Below are positions 16,885-24,304 of a stretch of DNA of 64,000 bases, one piece after another (position 1 is the first letter of the stretch; every line of letters begins with the position of its first letter). The notes under the pieces were generated by a model that was not told the origin of the DNA, did no database searches, and saw only the letters and a list, made by a program, of their open reading frames with translations. Source of the stretch: Firmicutes bacterium UBA5286 (GTDB lineage Bacteria; Bacillota; Proteinivoracia; UBA4975); the NCBI GenBank assembly GCA_002408465.1, contig DHSM01000001.1, positions 16,544 to 80,543 of the forward strand. The letters are read 5' to 3'. The translations under genes were made by a program, and so were the position numbers.

Positions 16885-17808
16885 TCAGAAATTTTCTTGT
16901 ATATATTCTGCTGCGCTAAGAGCGGCAATGGCGCCGTCACCTACCGCAGTCACTATTTGACGCCAGGCCTTTTGGCGGACATCGCCAACGGCGTAGACAC
17001 CGGGAATATTGGTAGCCATATTTTCGTCAGTAATAATATACCCGTCCTTATCTGTCAGAATGCCTGAACCTTCCAGGGGGCCTTCGGGCTGTCGGCCCAC
17101 AAAGATAAAGACACCTTGCAGATCCAAGCGGCTTGTAGACTCATCCTTGGTGTCGGTAAGGGAGACGCCTGTAACCTTGAGCTCGCCGTGAATTTCTGCG
17201 ACCACCTTGTTCCAGAGGGGTGTAATTTTGGGATTCTCCAACAGCCGCTTTTGCAGAATTTGCTCTGCCCGCAGGCGGTCCCTGCGGTGGATTAGCCAGA
17301 CATGTTCGGCAAACTTGGTCAGGAACAGCGCCTCTTTGACAGCGGTGTCCCCGCCCCCCACAACGGCAACCTTTTTGCCCCGAAAAAAGGCCCCGTCACA
17401 AGTGGCGCAGTAGGAAACTCCCCTGCCGATATACTTTTGCTCTCCGGGCACACCCAGCATTTTCGGAGTGACGCCGGTGGCCAAAATCACCGTCTTGGCC
17501 TTAAGCGATTCCTGCTGAGTGACAACTTCTTTTATCTTTCCCTCTAATTTCAGGACTTCCACCGGCGAGTTGAGCATGGCCACATCGAAGCGGCTGGTTT
17601 GGGCTGCCATGTTGGCAGCCAGTTCAGCGCCGGAAATGGGCTCGACAAAGCCGGGGTAATTTTCAATTTCATGGGTCAATATTACCTGGCCGCCAGCTCC
17701 CCTGCCCTCGACAATTGCCGTGTTAAGCAAGGCTCTGCCGGCATAAAGGCCGGCGGTAAGGCCGGCAGGACCGCCGCCAATTACAAGAACATCCAGTACT
17801 CTATCCAT
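16885..17808 (-). CDS. trxB: Thioredoxin reductase
   Basis: A 307-residue low-molecular-weight thioredoxin reductase. It has the FAD motif GGGPAG (11-16), the redox-active CATC near residue 135, the NAD(P) motif GGGDTA and the HRRDRLRA stretch that fits NADPH use. The YAVGDVR motif closes the FAD site. The ATG at 17806-17808 is six bases after AGGAGG; the TTG two codons upstream abuts that site. Its promoter carries a palindromic operator. Confidence 0.95.
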   Translation of the reverse strand: MDRVLDVLVIGGGPAGLTAGLYAGRALLNTAIVEGRGAGGQVILTHEIENYPGFVEPISGAELAANMAAQTSRFDVAMLNSPVEVLKLEGKIKEVVTQQESLKAKTVILATGVTPKMLGVPGEQKYIGRGVSYCATCDGAFFRGKKVAVVGGGDTAVKEALFLTKFAEHVWLIHRRDRLRAEQILQKRLLENPKITPLWNKVVAEIHGELKVTGVSLTDTKDESTSRLDLQGVFIFVGRQPEGPLEGSGILTDKDGYIITDENMATNIPGVYAVGDVRQKAWRQIVTAVGDGAIAALSAAEYIQENF

Positions 17809-17819
17809 ATTCAACCTCC

Positions 17820-17866
17820 TATACCCCTCTGGGGTATACTATAGCAGAGTGATTTCTCTTTGTCAA
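17820..17866 (-). promoter_or_regulatory. trxB promoter with CsoR/CstR-like palindromic operator
   Basis: On the minus strand: TTGACA (17861-17866), 17 bp, TGC-TATAGT (17838-17843). A 19-bp palindrome, TATACCCC-AGA-GGGGTATA (17820-17838), begins at the last base of the -10 and ends at the Shine-Dalgarno site. ATACCC...GGGTAT is the known form of operators for CsoR-family regulators (copper-sensing CsoR, persulfide-sensing CstR). No such regulator is in the window; the assignment is inference. Confidence 0.7.
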
Positions 17867-17881
17867 CAGATATTTTGCCCG

Positions 17882-17927
17882 AAAAAAAAACCAAGGCTCA
17901 TCCTGAGTTTACAGGAAAAGCTTGGAC
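17882..17927 (-). terminator. Terminator of the MFS transporter gene
   Basis: On the minus strand an imperfect hairpin (CCAAGC...CCTG/CAGG...GCCTTGG) is followed by nine T. It lies 13 bp after the MFS stop codon. Confidence 0.75.
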
Positions 17928-17939
17928 TTGCAAAGGGCA

Positions 17940-19166
17940 TTATTCTGAAGGCTGGTTTTCTCTCTGCCTTTCAGGCCTAAACCAAGCCCAGAACAACAGG
18001 GTCGTAATGCCATACAGGGCGCAGGTAAAATAATATGGCACGCCATAAGAGTATTTGACCATAATCCAGCCCCCGGCCAGGACGCTAATTGCCCTGGTAA
18101 TGGTGTTCATGCTGCTGAGGAGGCTGCTCATCCCCACCCGGTTGCTGCCTGCAAGCTCCATGGTCAAGTTGGATTCCACCGGGTTGGTCATGTTCATCAG
18201 GGTGGTGCGCAGGAAATAAGCTGCGCCGACACCATAAATATTAGTGAGATTGGCAATCATGATTAGAAAGGGAATGGAGGCCAGCCGCAGCACTACTACT
18301 GTAGCCACCTGGCCCAAGCGGCCGACAACCAATGGCACCAGCAGTCCCCCTAAAGCAGTGGCAATCTGAGCCACAGACATTATTACCCCGATTTGGGCCG
18401 AACTTGCGCCCAGCTTATTGCTCATGAAAATGTTAAAGAGAGGAACAATGAGGCCGGCGCCAAAGCCAATCAGGGAATGGCTGACCAGCAGGCGGCGCAG
18501 GTTCTTGTCTTTCAAAATAATTTTCAAATCCAGCAGGCCCTGTCCCCCTGGGTTAGAGGTACTCCCCCTTTGGGGAGCGATGAAAGCCAGGGGCAGGATA
18601 GAAATGAGGGCCAGAATGCCATACAGGCCCAGTGTCCCTGCCAGGCCTGCCCTGGCATTTTCCCAGAAAACAGGCAGGTAGCCGCTGAGGGCGGTGCCGG
18701 CCATATTGGCAAACATCATCAGCGCAAAATTCAAGCTGAAGAGATTTTGTCTTGTTCGAGGGGAACTGTTTTCCACCAAGAAGAGGGGAACGCTGACGGC
18801 TTTGATGGCCATGGCAGAGCCAATGAGGACAGCTCCCGCCAGGAGCAGCCCGGGGCTTGCGGTCAGGGATACAGTCAAAATACCCAGGCCCAGAGCGGCG
18901 CTGCCTGCAGCCAGCACCCGGCCCACTCCCCAGCGGGAACAGATCAGGCCGGCGGGGATGCAAACCAGGCCAGTGGTAAAGAGCTTTGCCGACATGACAG
19001 TGCCGGCAAAATCCTCGCTGAAGCCCAGCTCAAGAATATACAGATTGAGGAGAACACCGATGGAGCCCATAGCGGCCTGAACCAAAAAAGAAGCCAAAAA
19101 GAACAGGAGGATGGACCTGTTCTCTAAACCATAGTGTTTTTTTATCCCTTGCGCAAGAAAATTCAT
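17940..19166 (-). CDS. Major facilitator superfamily transporter
   Basis: A 408-residue integral membrane protein with about 12 hydrophobic helices. The loop between helices 2 and 3 has SRWGVGRV, a weak form of the MFS GxxxDRxGRR motif. Substrate cannot be told from sequence. The ATG at 19164-19166 was chosen because the longer frame would start inside the promoter; its own ribosome site (GGGAG) is rather distant. It is a single-gene unit with its own promoter and terminator. Confidence 0.85.
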   Translation of the reverse strand: MNFLAQGIKKHYGLENRSILLFFLASFLVQAAMGSIGVLLNLYILELGFSEDFAGTVMSAKLFTTGLVCIPAGLICSRWGVGRVLAAGSAALGLGILTVSLTASPGLLLAGAVLIGSAMAIKAVSVPLFLVENSSPRTRQNLFSLNFALMMFANMAGTALSGYLPVFWENARAGLAGTLGLYGILALISILPLAFIAPQRGSTSNPGGQGLLDLKIILKDKNLRRLLVSHSLIGFGAGLIVPLFNIFMSNKLGASSAQIGVIMSVAQIATALGGLLVPLVVGRLGQVATVVVLRLASIPFLIMIANLTNIYGVGAAYFLRTTLMNMTNPVESNLTMELAGSNRVGMSSLLSSMNTITRAISVLAGGWIMVKYSYGVPYYFTCALYGITTLLFWAWFRPERQRENQPSE

Positions 19167-19206
19167 AGCAAATCTTTCACTCCCAGGAAACTTAGCTTTC
19201 CGTAAT

Positions 19207-19235
19207 ATTATACCCCTTACACCTGGGAAGGACAA
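19207..19235 (-). promoter_or_regulatory. Predicted sigma-A promoter of the MFS gene
   Basis: On the minus strand: TTGTCC (19230-19235), 17 bp, TATAAT (19207-19212), about 40 bp before the start codon. Confidence 0.65.
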
Positions 19236-19261
19236 TGACCAGCGCTGGTACCTAGGGCGAC

Positions 19262-19286
19262 AAAAGCTCCGGGAGGTCCCGGAGCT
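19262..19286 (-). terminator. Rho-independent terminator of the DOMON-like gene
   Basis: On the minus strand AGCTCCGGGA/TCCCGGAGCT forms a 10-bp stem with a 2-nt loop, then TTTTG. The stem overlaps the stop codon. Confidence 0.8.
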
Positions 19287-20163
19287 ACTTTTTTTTGAAC
19301 AGCCAAATCAGGGCGGCAACCCCGGCGGCAACCATGACCACCGCTACTACGGCCAACTTGCGCGCAACCAAGTTGCCTGAGCTGTTGCCCACTGGTTCCA
19401 GTCTTGCCAGCTTGCCTGGCTCCCAGTCCAGCTGCTGCTTTTGGGCTTTTGCATCGCCAGCAAGGATATCGTAGACATTGGGACTGAATTCGGTCTCGGA
19501 GCCGCCGCCCCCCGTCCATGGCCCTTCTTCAGCGGCAATCTTGCGATAGTGGTCTAACCCGTAGGCATCCTGCAGGCCAATGAGGATATAGTATTTCCAG
19601 CTTGCAGCCGCAGGCTCCAAAATACTGTGGCCTATCTCAGCCACAATGGTATTTCCTTGGACAAAGACAGCGAAATCCTCTGTCGCACCTTGCCAAATTC
19701 CCGCCTGGGGATCCTCAGGGTCATCCTCCCAGTGCAGCAAATACGCTCCCTGCCAATCTCTAATGCGCACATTGATTTGCCATGGCTCTGTAAATCGAAC
19801 CTGAGCCCCGGAACGGAAAGTGGTCTGACTGCCCTTGCCGCCGCTGGCGATGTACAAGTCAATACGATGAAAATTATAGCCTTCTCCACCCCAGGGCTGA
19901 GCAAGATTAGGAGGCTGAGCAAATTGAAATTCAAAACGGGTGGTCTTGTCTGTGTTGACTACCCGGAATTCCACCAGGTCGAGCATGGCTGGCAGCTCCT
20001 GAGGAAAAGACTGATCTCCGGGATAAGTGAATTTGCCGGGACCAAAGGAATCACCCTGGGGATCACTCTGAGAAAAGACCTGCTCTGTTTCTTCAGGCTG
20101 GGCAAAAGCCGCTCCCCCCAGCAGAATTAAGACTAGCAACACCATAACAACTTTTTTGAACAA
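19285..20163 (-). CDS. Cell-surface protein with glucodextranase C-terminal (DOMON-like) domain, membrane-anchored
   Basis: A 292-residue exported protein. From the TTG at 20161-20163 (six bases after AGGGGGA) it has a clear signal peptide (about 1-21, ending AAFA). Residues about 30-225 resemble the beta-sandwich module found at the C-terminus of glucodextranase and in archaeal and bacterial surface proteins (YNFHRIDLYI, VRIRDWQGAYLLHWEDDP). A C-terminal hydrophobic helix followed by KKK (about 268-292) anchors it to the membrane. No catalytic domain is attached, so it may bind carbohydrate or act as a structural surface module. ATG at 20145 is an alternative start. Confidence 0.7.
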   Translation of the reverse strand: MFKKVVMVLLVLILLGGAAFAQPEETEQVFSQSDPQGDSFGPGKFTYPGDQSFPQELPAMLDLVEFRVVNTDKTTRFEFQFAQPPNLAQPWGGEGYNFHRIDLYIASGGKGSQTTFRSGAQVRFTEPWQINVRIRDWQGAYLLHWEDDPEDPQAGIWQGATEDFAVFVQGNTIVAEIGHSILEPAAASWKYYILIGLQDAYGLDHYRKIAAEEGPWTGGGGSETEFSPNVYDILAGDAKAQKQQLDWEPGKLARLEPVGNSSGNLVARKLAVVAVVMVAAGVAALIWLFKKK

Positions 20164-20387
20164 TTCTATTCCCCCTGGCCGTTTTGTACAAGATATATGA
20201 GCATATTCCCTGGGTAATACTAAAAACTTCAACAAGAGAATTATTATTCCTTCCGGAAACATAAATTTACCCCGGACAGCGGCCTATTTCTGCCCGGGGT
20301 CAGCACAGGGGGCTAATGAAAAAATGTCATTAACCGCTAATATTGTTTCCCCGGGACAAACCATTATTCACACCGATTAAAATTTCT

Positions 20388-20496
20388 CGATGCTCAGCCA
20401 GGCAAATTCCCCCACCTCACTGGGCGAAACCGCAACCTGGGGGTGAAAACCGGCAAAGCGCCAACTCCCTTCGGGTTACTCTATTATTTCGCTGAG
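20388..20496 (+). ncRNA. Candidate structured RNA, family not recognised
   Basis: A compact GC-rich element closed by CTCAGC (20393-20398) and GCTGAG (about 20491-20496). Inside are CCCCCA/TGGGGG, a GGU-GAAA-ACC hairpin, GGC...GCC, and a CCC-UUC-GGG hairpin. On the plus strand the loops read as GNRA and UUCG-like, which favours that strand, but the nearest plus-strand gene is 1.6 kb away; on the minus strand it would be a leader of the DOMON-like gene. I compared it from memory with c-di-GMP, Moco, cobalamin, THF, SAM, FMN and ydaO riboswitches and found no match. Confidence 0.35.
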
Positions 20497-20525
20497 ATTT
20501 CCCCTTATTCCTTCAAAACAAAGAA

Positions 20526-20542
20526 CCGGGGAAAACCCCGGC
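20526..20542 (-). terminator. Hairpin after the LuxR-type gene
   Basis: CCGGGGTTTTCCCCGG on the minus strand, a few bases past the stop codon, followed by TTCTTTGTTTT. The T tract is interrupted but adequate. Confidence 0.7.
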
Positions 20543-20547
20543 TCTGA

Positions 20548-21153
20548 TTAGTTCTGCATCTGTTTGGTTAATGCCCACAGTACCAACTGAGTTCTGCTGT
20601 CCACCCTTACCTTCCTTAACATATTGCTGATGTGGTTTCTGACGGTCTTGGGGCTGATAAACAAAGCTCGGGCGATGTAATCATCCCGCAGTCCCTGTAG
20701 GAGCATGCCAAGGACTTCTTTTTCCTTCCCGGTAAAGCTGATATTTTCGAAATCAATCTGGAGAAAGGAGTACAGCCCTATTATTATCTGGCACGCCAGT
20801 TCAGCATACTTTTCACATTGCCCCCACATGCGCAGCTGGAAATCATCGCCGCCTGTTTTCAGCAGCATACACATAGGTTCTTTGCTCAGGCTTTCGGGAA
20901 GGGAGTAGGGCAGGTTGATAAAAATCAACGCGAATTTCCGGGGGGGCAGCCCGGCCAGTTGAGCGGCAGCGACCACCGGTCCATAGATTATTATGACATC
21001 CACGTCCCTGCTCTGCCACAATTGCTGTAACCGCGAATTGCTCAACCTGTTTTCAAAATAAGCTTCTACGCAATAGCCGCGCTCCAGGGTGGGAATCAGC
21101 TGGGGGTGGGCATCGATTACAGAATGGGGCGCTGCCAGAACTATTTTGCCCAC
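20548..21153 (-). CDS. LuxR/GerE-type transcriptional regulator
   Basis: 201 residues. The C-terminal 65 residues form a LuxR-type helix-turn-helix (FTGKEKEVLGMLLQGLRDDYIA ... ISPKTVRNHISNMLRKVRV). The N-terminal part (MGKIVLAAP...) resembles a degenerate response-regulator fold but has no clear phospho-accepting aspartate, so it probably responds to something other than a cognate kinase. Its targets are unknown; the neighbouring Cys-rich gene, 58 bp upstream and in the same direction, is the simplest candidate for co-expression. Confidence 0.8.
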   Translation of the reverse strand: MGKIVLAAPHSVIDAHPQLIPTLERGYCVEAYFENRLSNSRLQQLWQSRDVDVIIIYGPVVAAAQLAGLPPRKFALIFINLPYSLPESLSKEPMCMLLKTGGDDFQLRMWGQCEKYAELACQIIIGLYSFLQIDFENISFTGKEKEVLGMLLQGLRDDYIARALFISPKTVRNHISNMLRKVRVDSRTQLVLWALTKQMQN

Positions 21154-21180
21154 TTATTTCACCCCGTTGCATGCGAATTT

Positions 21181-21201
21181 GCGGCGCCGGGCTGGCGCCG
21201 C
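21181..21201 (-). other. Strong GC hairpin after the Cys-rich gene
   Basis: GCGGCGCC...GGCGCCGC forms an 8-bp perfect stem between the Cys-rich gene and luxR. It lacks a T tract, so it may be an RNA 3'-end stabiliser or a weak terminator. Confidence 0.45.
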
Positions 21202-21211
21202 AGTCTCTCTA

Positions 21212-21877
21212 TTAGCTGTTGTTCAGATCGGTAAGCTGCGGCGGGAAGAAAGGCGGGAATGGCCTCTCCAGGAACTGTTCACACACATCCCCTAATTCTT
21301 CACACTCAGGGGGAGCCGGACAGAAGCCAAATGCAGGGATCAGCAGCTGAACCTTAAGTGCGGTCTTGACGATGATAAAGGCGCCAACGGTGGCTGTGAC
21401 CAGGGGTTTTACGCTAGCTTCTGCACTGGAGTTTTCTTCAACTTCTATTGCGCAAGTCAGCGATTCAAAAATAGATTCCACCAGAACCTGCATATGGATT
21501 GGATCGGGAGCATAGAGAATGACTTCCTTCAAGAAGCAAATTTCTTCGCAGTTGACGGTATAGTTAGAGGTATCTTCGGAGTCCCGGATTATGATTTCCA
21601 GCACTGCGCAGACACGGACTCTCACAATGCCCAGGGGACCCTCATCAATGGGCTCGATGGACCAATCATAGAATGTTTCACTGCAAGGCTTAATGCTGCA
21701 CTCAACAGTAAAGTTCTCGACATCGCCCTTAGGGAACTTGAGATCGTCAAAGAAGAATTCCTCGCATTCCTTCTGGGAACAGGCATCATAGATTTTTTTC
21801 ACCCAGATACAGACGATTTCTGTAGGTTCTTGACAATTGCCAGTGAGTCTGCCGGGCCAGATTTTTGTTTTATCCAT
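21212..21877 (-). CDS. Cys-rich protein of unknown function, possibly spore-associated
   Basis: 221 residues with 15 cysteines, mostly in the N-terminal 120 residues and near the C-terminus (FCPAPPECEELGDVC). No signal peptide or charged catalytic motif is visible. The pattern VKKIYDACSQKEC resembles openings of large, mostly uncharacterised Clostridia proteins that are often spore coat or exosporium components; this is a recollection of style, not a confirmed match. A hydrophobic Ala/Val stretch lies around 155-185. The ATG is eight bases after AAGGAGGG. It is followed by the LuxR-type gene. Confidence 0.6.
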   Translation of the reverse strand: MDKTKIWPGRLTGNCQEPTEIVCIWVKKIYDACSQKECEEFFFDDLKFPKGDVENFTVECSIKPCSETFYDWSIEPIDEGPLGIVRVRVCAVLEIIIRDSEDTSNYTVNCEEICFLKEVILYAPDPIHMQVLVESIFESLTCAIEVEENSSAEASVKPLVTATVGAFIIVKTALKVQLLIPAFGFCPAPPECEELGDVCEQFLERPFPPFFPPQLTDLNNS

Positions 21878-21901
21878 AATATTACCCTCCTTTCACAATA
21901 A

Positions 21902-22147
21902 GTTATGAGAGGGCAGGTTCAATGGTGATAGGCATTTGCCGCTGCCGCGAAAAAATGGGCAATCTGAATATTGCCTGCGCATTTGTGGAAATATCTGCCC
22001 CTGAACCTTAATTGGCTAAATCAGGCCGTCTGAAGCCATCTATTCAGCGTATGGACTGGACAAGGCCTCTCTGCCCCGAAAAACAAGCTTGTCCATCAAT
22101 TTAATATTATGTAAAGTAAAGAGTATAAAATCGCGGAGGTGTACTTG
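21902..22147. other. 246-bp intergenic region rich in inverted repeats
   Basis: Four paired segments lie in a row: AGGTTCA/TGAACCT (21915-21921, 22002-22008) enclosing GGCAAT/ATTGCC (21958-21963, 21970-21975), then CTGAA/TTCAG (22030-22034, 22043-22047), then TGGACAAG/CTTGTCCA (22057-22064, 22088-22095). A weak promoter (TTAATA, 17 bp, TATAAA at 22124-22129) precedes the CAP-domain gene. See findings. Confidence 0.5.
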
Positions 22148-22873
22148 ATGCAAGCAAGACTGGTCAAATTAATATGCGCAGCAGGATTGGCCGTTTCCCT
22201 GATTCTGGCAGCAGCCCCCGGCGCAGAAGCAATCTCGTATTACGCTTATCTGCAGCAATACGTCAGCGGACAGCTGCCAGCTGAACAACAGCCGCCAGCT
22301 GAGCCTGAGCCTGAACAACCTGTTCCCCCCGTCACTGAGCCTGACAATAATTTTTGGAGTTCACGGGCAGCCAGCAGAAAACTGCTGCTGGCGAACGCCG
22401 GCCTGCAGCCTTCCCTGCCCCAGCCTACCCCTGAACCAACACCGGTTCCACAGCCGAAGCCAACACCGGTTCCGCAGCCGGACCTCCTCACTGCCCGGGA
22501 ACAGCAAATGCTGAACCTTATCAATAAAGACCGGATCGCTTACGGACTTCAGCCCCTGGAAGTTGATATGCGCCTCACTCGCTTGGCCCGGCTAAAAAGC
22601 CAGGATATCGTCGAGAACAATTACTTTGCGCATGTATCGCCTACCTACGGCACCGCCTTTGATATGTTCCGGGCAAACGGCATCAGTTTCCTGCGGGGGG
22701 GAGAAAACCTTTCCAAGGCAGGCAGCGTTCAGGTTTCTCATTTGCGCCTGATGAACAGCACCAATCACCGGGCCAATCTTCTCACTCCTCAATACACCCA
22801 TGTAGGCATTGGCATTGTAGATAACAACCCTTCCGGCATTGTCGTCACAGAAATGTTCATCCAAAAGCCATAA
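22148..22873 (+). CDS. Secreted CAP-domain (SCP/PR1, YkwD-like) protein
   Basis: 241 residues. A signal peptide covers about 1-28 (ending GAEA). Residues about 40-115 are a proline-rich spacer with two near-identical TPVPQPKP/TPVPQPDL units. The CAP domain runs from about 118 to the end (LTAREQQMLNLINKDRIAYGLQPLEVD; ENNYFAHVSPTYG; AGENL-like GGENLSKAG; HRANLL; THVGIGI). YkwD-like proteins occur widely in spore formers and their function is unknown; spore or wall localisation is likely. The ATG at 22148 is eight bases after GGAGG. Confidence 0.85.
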   Translation: MQARLVKLICAAGLAVSLILAAAPGAEAISYYAYLQQYVSGQLPAEQQPPAEPEPEQPVPPVTEPDNNFWSSRAASRKLLLANAGLQPSLPQPTPEPTPVPQPKPTPVPQPDLLTAREQQMLNLINKDRIAYGLQPLEVDMRLTRLARLKSQDIVENNYFAHVSPTYGTAFDMFRANGISFLRGGENLSKAGSVQVSHLRLMNSTNHRANLLTPQYTHVGIGIVDNNPSGIVVTEMFIQKP

Positions 22874-22882
22874 ACTCTAATT

Positions 22883-22907
22883 AGGCCGCTAAATCAGCGG
22901 CCTTTTT
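22883..22907 (+). terminator. Rho-independent terminator of the CAP-domain gene
   Basis: AGGCCGCT/AGCGGCCT forms an 8-bp stem with a 5-nt loop followed by TTTTT. Confidence 0.88.
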
Positions 22908-22964
22908 CACTATATCAGGGCAAAAGCATAGTATATACAAAAGATGTTTCCGGAGGTGAAATAC

Positions 22965-23819
22965 ATGGAAATCAATATATATCGGGGCACCTCTTTGCTA
23001 GCCGCAAGGGGCCTGTATCAGGATGGCAGGGTGTATATACCCAGTGAAGCCCTTGCCTCTTATTGCGGTCTGTGGGAAAGAGAAACTGTTTTTTTGAACA
23101 GCCCTCTCGCAGGTAATCGCCTTTGCATCGCCGTGCTCAGTTCCAATGCCGGGGCCGACAGGTTCCCGCCAAGATTGGAGCGCTTTCTCGGCTTGTGTTC
23201 GGCGGCTGGCGCCCACTTGACTTACTACGATGGCAGCGGCTTTCCCACAGGGGATGTGGTGCTGGCTATTGAGCCCGGAGGCAGCCAGACCCAGGTGAAA
23301 TACCTGGGCACAGCCTTTGGCAGCCGCCCTCTGGCCAGAAAGATCGCCGCCAATTTCAAGCAGGGGCTCAAACTAGCTTATCTCCCTGACCCGGTTTCTT
23401 TTGACAAACCCCATTACAACCTCAAGCTAAAATTATGGACTCAATTGTTTACGCCGGCGGTGGCGGTGCAATGGCCGGAGGACCTTGACCTGGGGCCATG
23501 GCTCTTTATCAGCCTGATGGAGTATGCAGGCGGCGGCATCATGGATGGGGCTGGGTTTTCGCTGGCGCCGGAGTTAGCTGCTCCCGCCCCTCCTAAGACC
23601 TTAGCCGACACTGCCGGCCCGGAACTTCAGGAGCAGTGGGCAGCCCCGGATTTGACCCGGAGTCTGGCTCCTCCCCTTAGTCTTCCCCGCGACACAAAAG
23701 ACGAGCCAGATACAATTCTCCGGAAACCCCGGCTTTCCGCTTCAATGTCCCGAACCCAATATCCAGACCTGTTTGCCAATCAGAACAGAATAAAAATAAA
23801 AAAAGAACCCTTTTGCTGA
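22965..23819 (+). CDS. Protein of unknown function with copper-amine-oxidase-like stalk and amidase-like region
   Basis: 284 residues, no signal peptide. Residues 1-50 (INIYRGTSLLAARGLYQDGRVYIPSEALASYCGL) resemble the stalk modules of copper-amine-oxidase N-terminal type found in Bacillota surface proteins. Residues about 55-195 have a weak N-acetylmuramoyl-amidase-like look but no complete zinc site is visible. The last 80 residues are Pro/Ala-rich and end in a basic tail (NRIKIKKEPFC). ATG at 22965 follows CGGAGGTG. It is directly downstream of the CAP-domain gene but beyond its terminator. Confidence 0.65.
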   Translation: MEINIYRGTSLLAARGLYQDGRVYIPSEALASYCGLWERETVFLNSPLAGNRLCIAVLSSNAGADRFPPRLERFLGLCSAAGAHLTYYDGSGFPTGDVVLAIEPGGSQTQVKYLGTAFGSRPLARKIAANFKQGLKLAYLPDPVSFDKPHYNLKLKLWTQLFTPAVAVQWPEDLDLGPWLFISLMEYAGGGIMDGAGFSLAPELAAPAPPKTLADTAGPELQEQWAAPDLTRSLAPPLSLPRDTKDEPDTILRKPRLSASMSRTQYPDLFANQNRIKIKKEPFC

Positions 23820-23848
23820 GCTAAATCCTGATGGACCCGGCGGGTCCC

Positions 23849-23880
23849 AAAAAAAATACTGTTGGCTTATGAGCCAACAG
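23849..23880 (-). terminator. Rho-independent terminator of the DUF2089/DUF4097 operon
   Basis: On the minus strand CTGTTGGCT/AGCCAACAG forms a 9-bp stem with a 4-nt loop, then TATTTTTTTT. It lies 40 bp after the last gene of the operon. Confidence 0.88.
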
Positions 23881-23920
23881 CTGCCCAACTATGGGCAATA
23901 TATGTCAAGGGCTGTGTTGT

Positions 23921-24301
23921 TTACACCAGTTCAAAAACCACGTTTTCACTGTCATCCTGATAGACGACGCCTTTTTCCGCCCTGTAAATCTTTTCGATCA
24001 ATTCCTCGACATCCAAATGCCTGTTGTTGATTGTAAAATGTAGGCTGTTGGGAAACAAGCTGTATGCGAATCTGATTACTCCCAGGGGAATATTAAAGGA
24101 TGTTTTATTGCCTTTGCTGGAAAGGGAAGTGATGCGCAGATGCCTGGCCTCTCCCTTATCAGCATGGAGCTCCACAAAGTTTTCGACAATTTGCGGAGGG
24201 CTGCCAGCGCTGCCCCCAATTGCGTCCAGCAATTCCAGACCCTGTTCAGGATTGACTTTGCCGTCCCGGACCAACTCAAGAATTTTTAACTTTTCATCCA
24301 T
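23921..24301 (-). CDS. Short protein with N-terminal two-helix GKhxxEQGLELLDxI motif
   Basis: 126 residues, last gene of a six-gene operon. Residues 3-28 (LKILELVRDGKVNPEQGLELLDAI) match the SHOCT-like/YvlB-type two-helix motif shared by most products of the operon. The rest is a small mixed alpha/beta segment (LRITSLSSKGNKTSFNIPLGVIRFA...) that looks homologous to the second half of the upstream 117-residue protein. No membrane segment or catalytic motif is present. It starts 3 bp after the preceding stop codon. Confidence 0.75.
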   Translation of the reverse strand: MDEKLKILELVRDGKVNPEQGLELLDAIGGSAGSPPQIVENFVELHADKGEARHLRITSLSSKGNKTSFNIPLGVIRFAYSLFPNSLHFTINNRHLDVEELIEKIYRAEKGVVYQDDSENVVFELV

Positions 24302-24304
24302 GGT

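Larger units (their letters stand above)
20164..20547. other. 384-bp intergenic region with hairpins and a candidate RNA
   Basis: No convincing gene. It holds a hairpin (CCCCGG/CCGGGG, about 20272-20298) upstream of the DOMON-like gene, the compact structured element at 20388-20496, and the luxR-side hairpin at 20526-20542. Confidence 0.6.

Noticed and set aside
20388..20496. Assignment of the structured element as a Moco, c-di-GMP, cobalamin or SAM riboswitch
   Set aside because: Conserved cores of those classes (for example GACGCAAAGCC for c-di-GMP-I or the B12 box) are absent; left as unassigned.
23833..23848. GGACCC/GGGTCC hairpin as a terminator of the upstream plus-strand gene
   Set aside because: It is followed by A, not T, on the plus strand; the neighbouring minus-strand hairpin is the real terminator.
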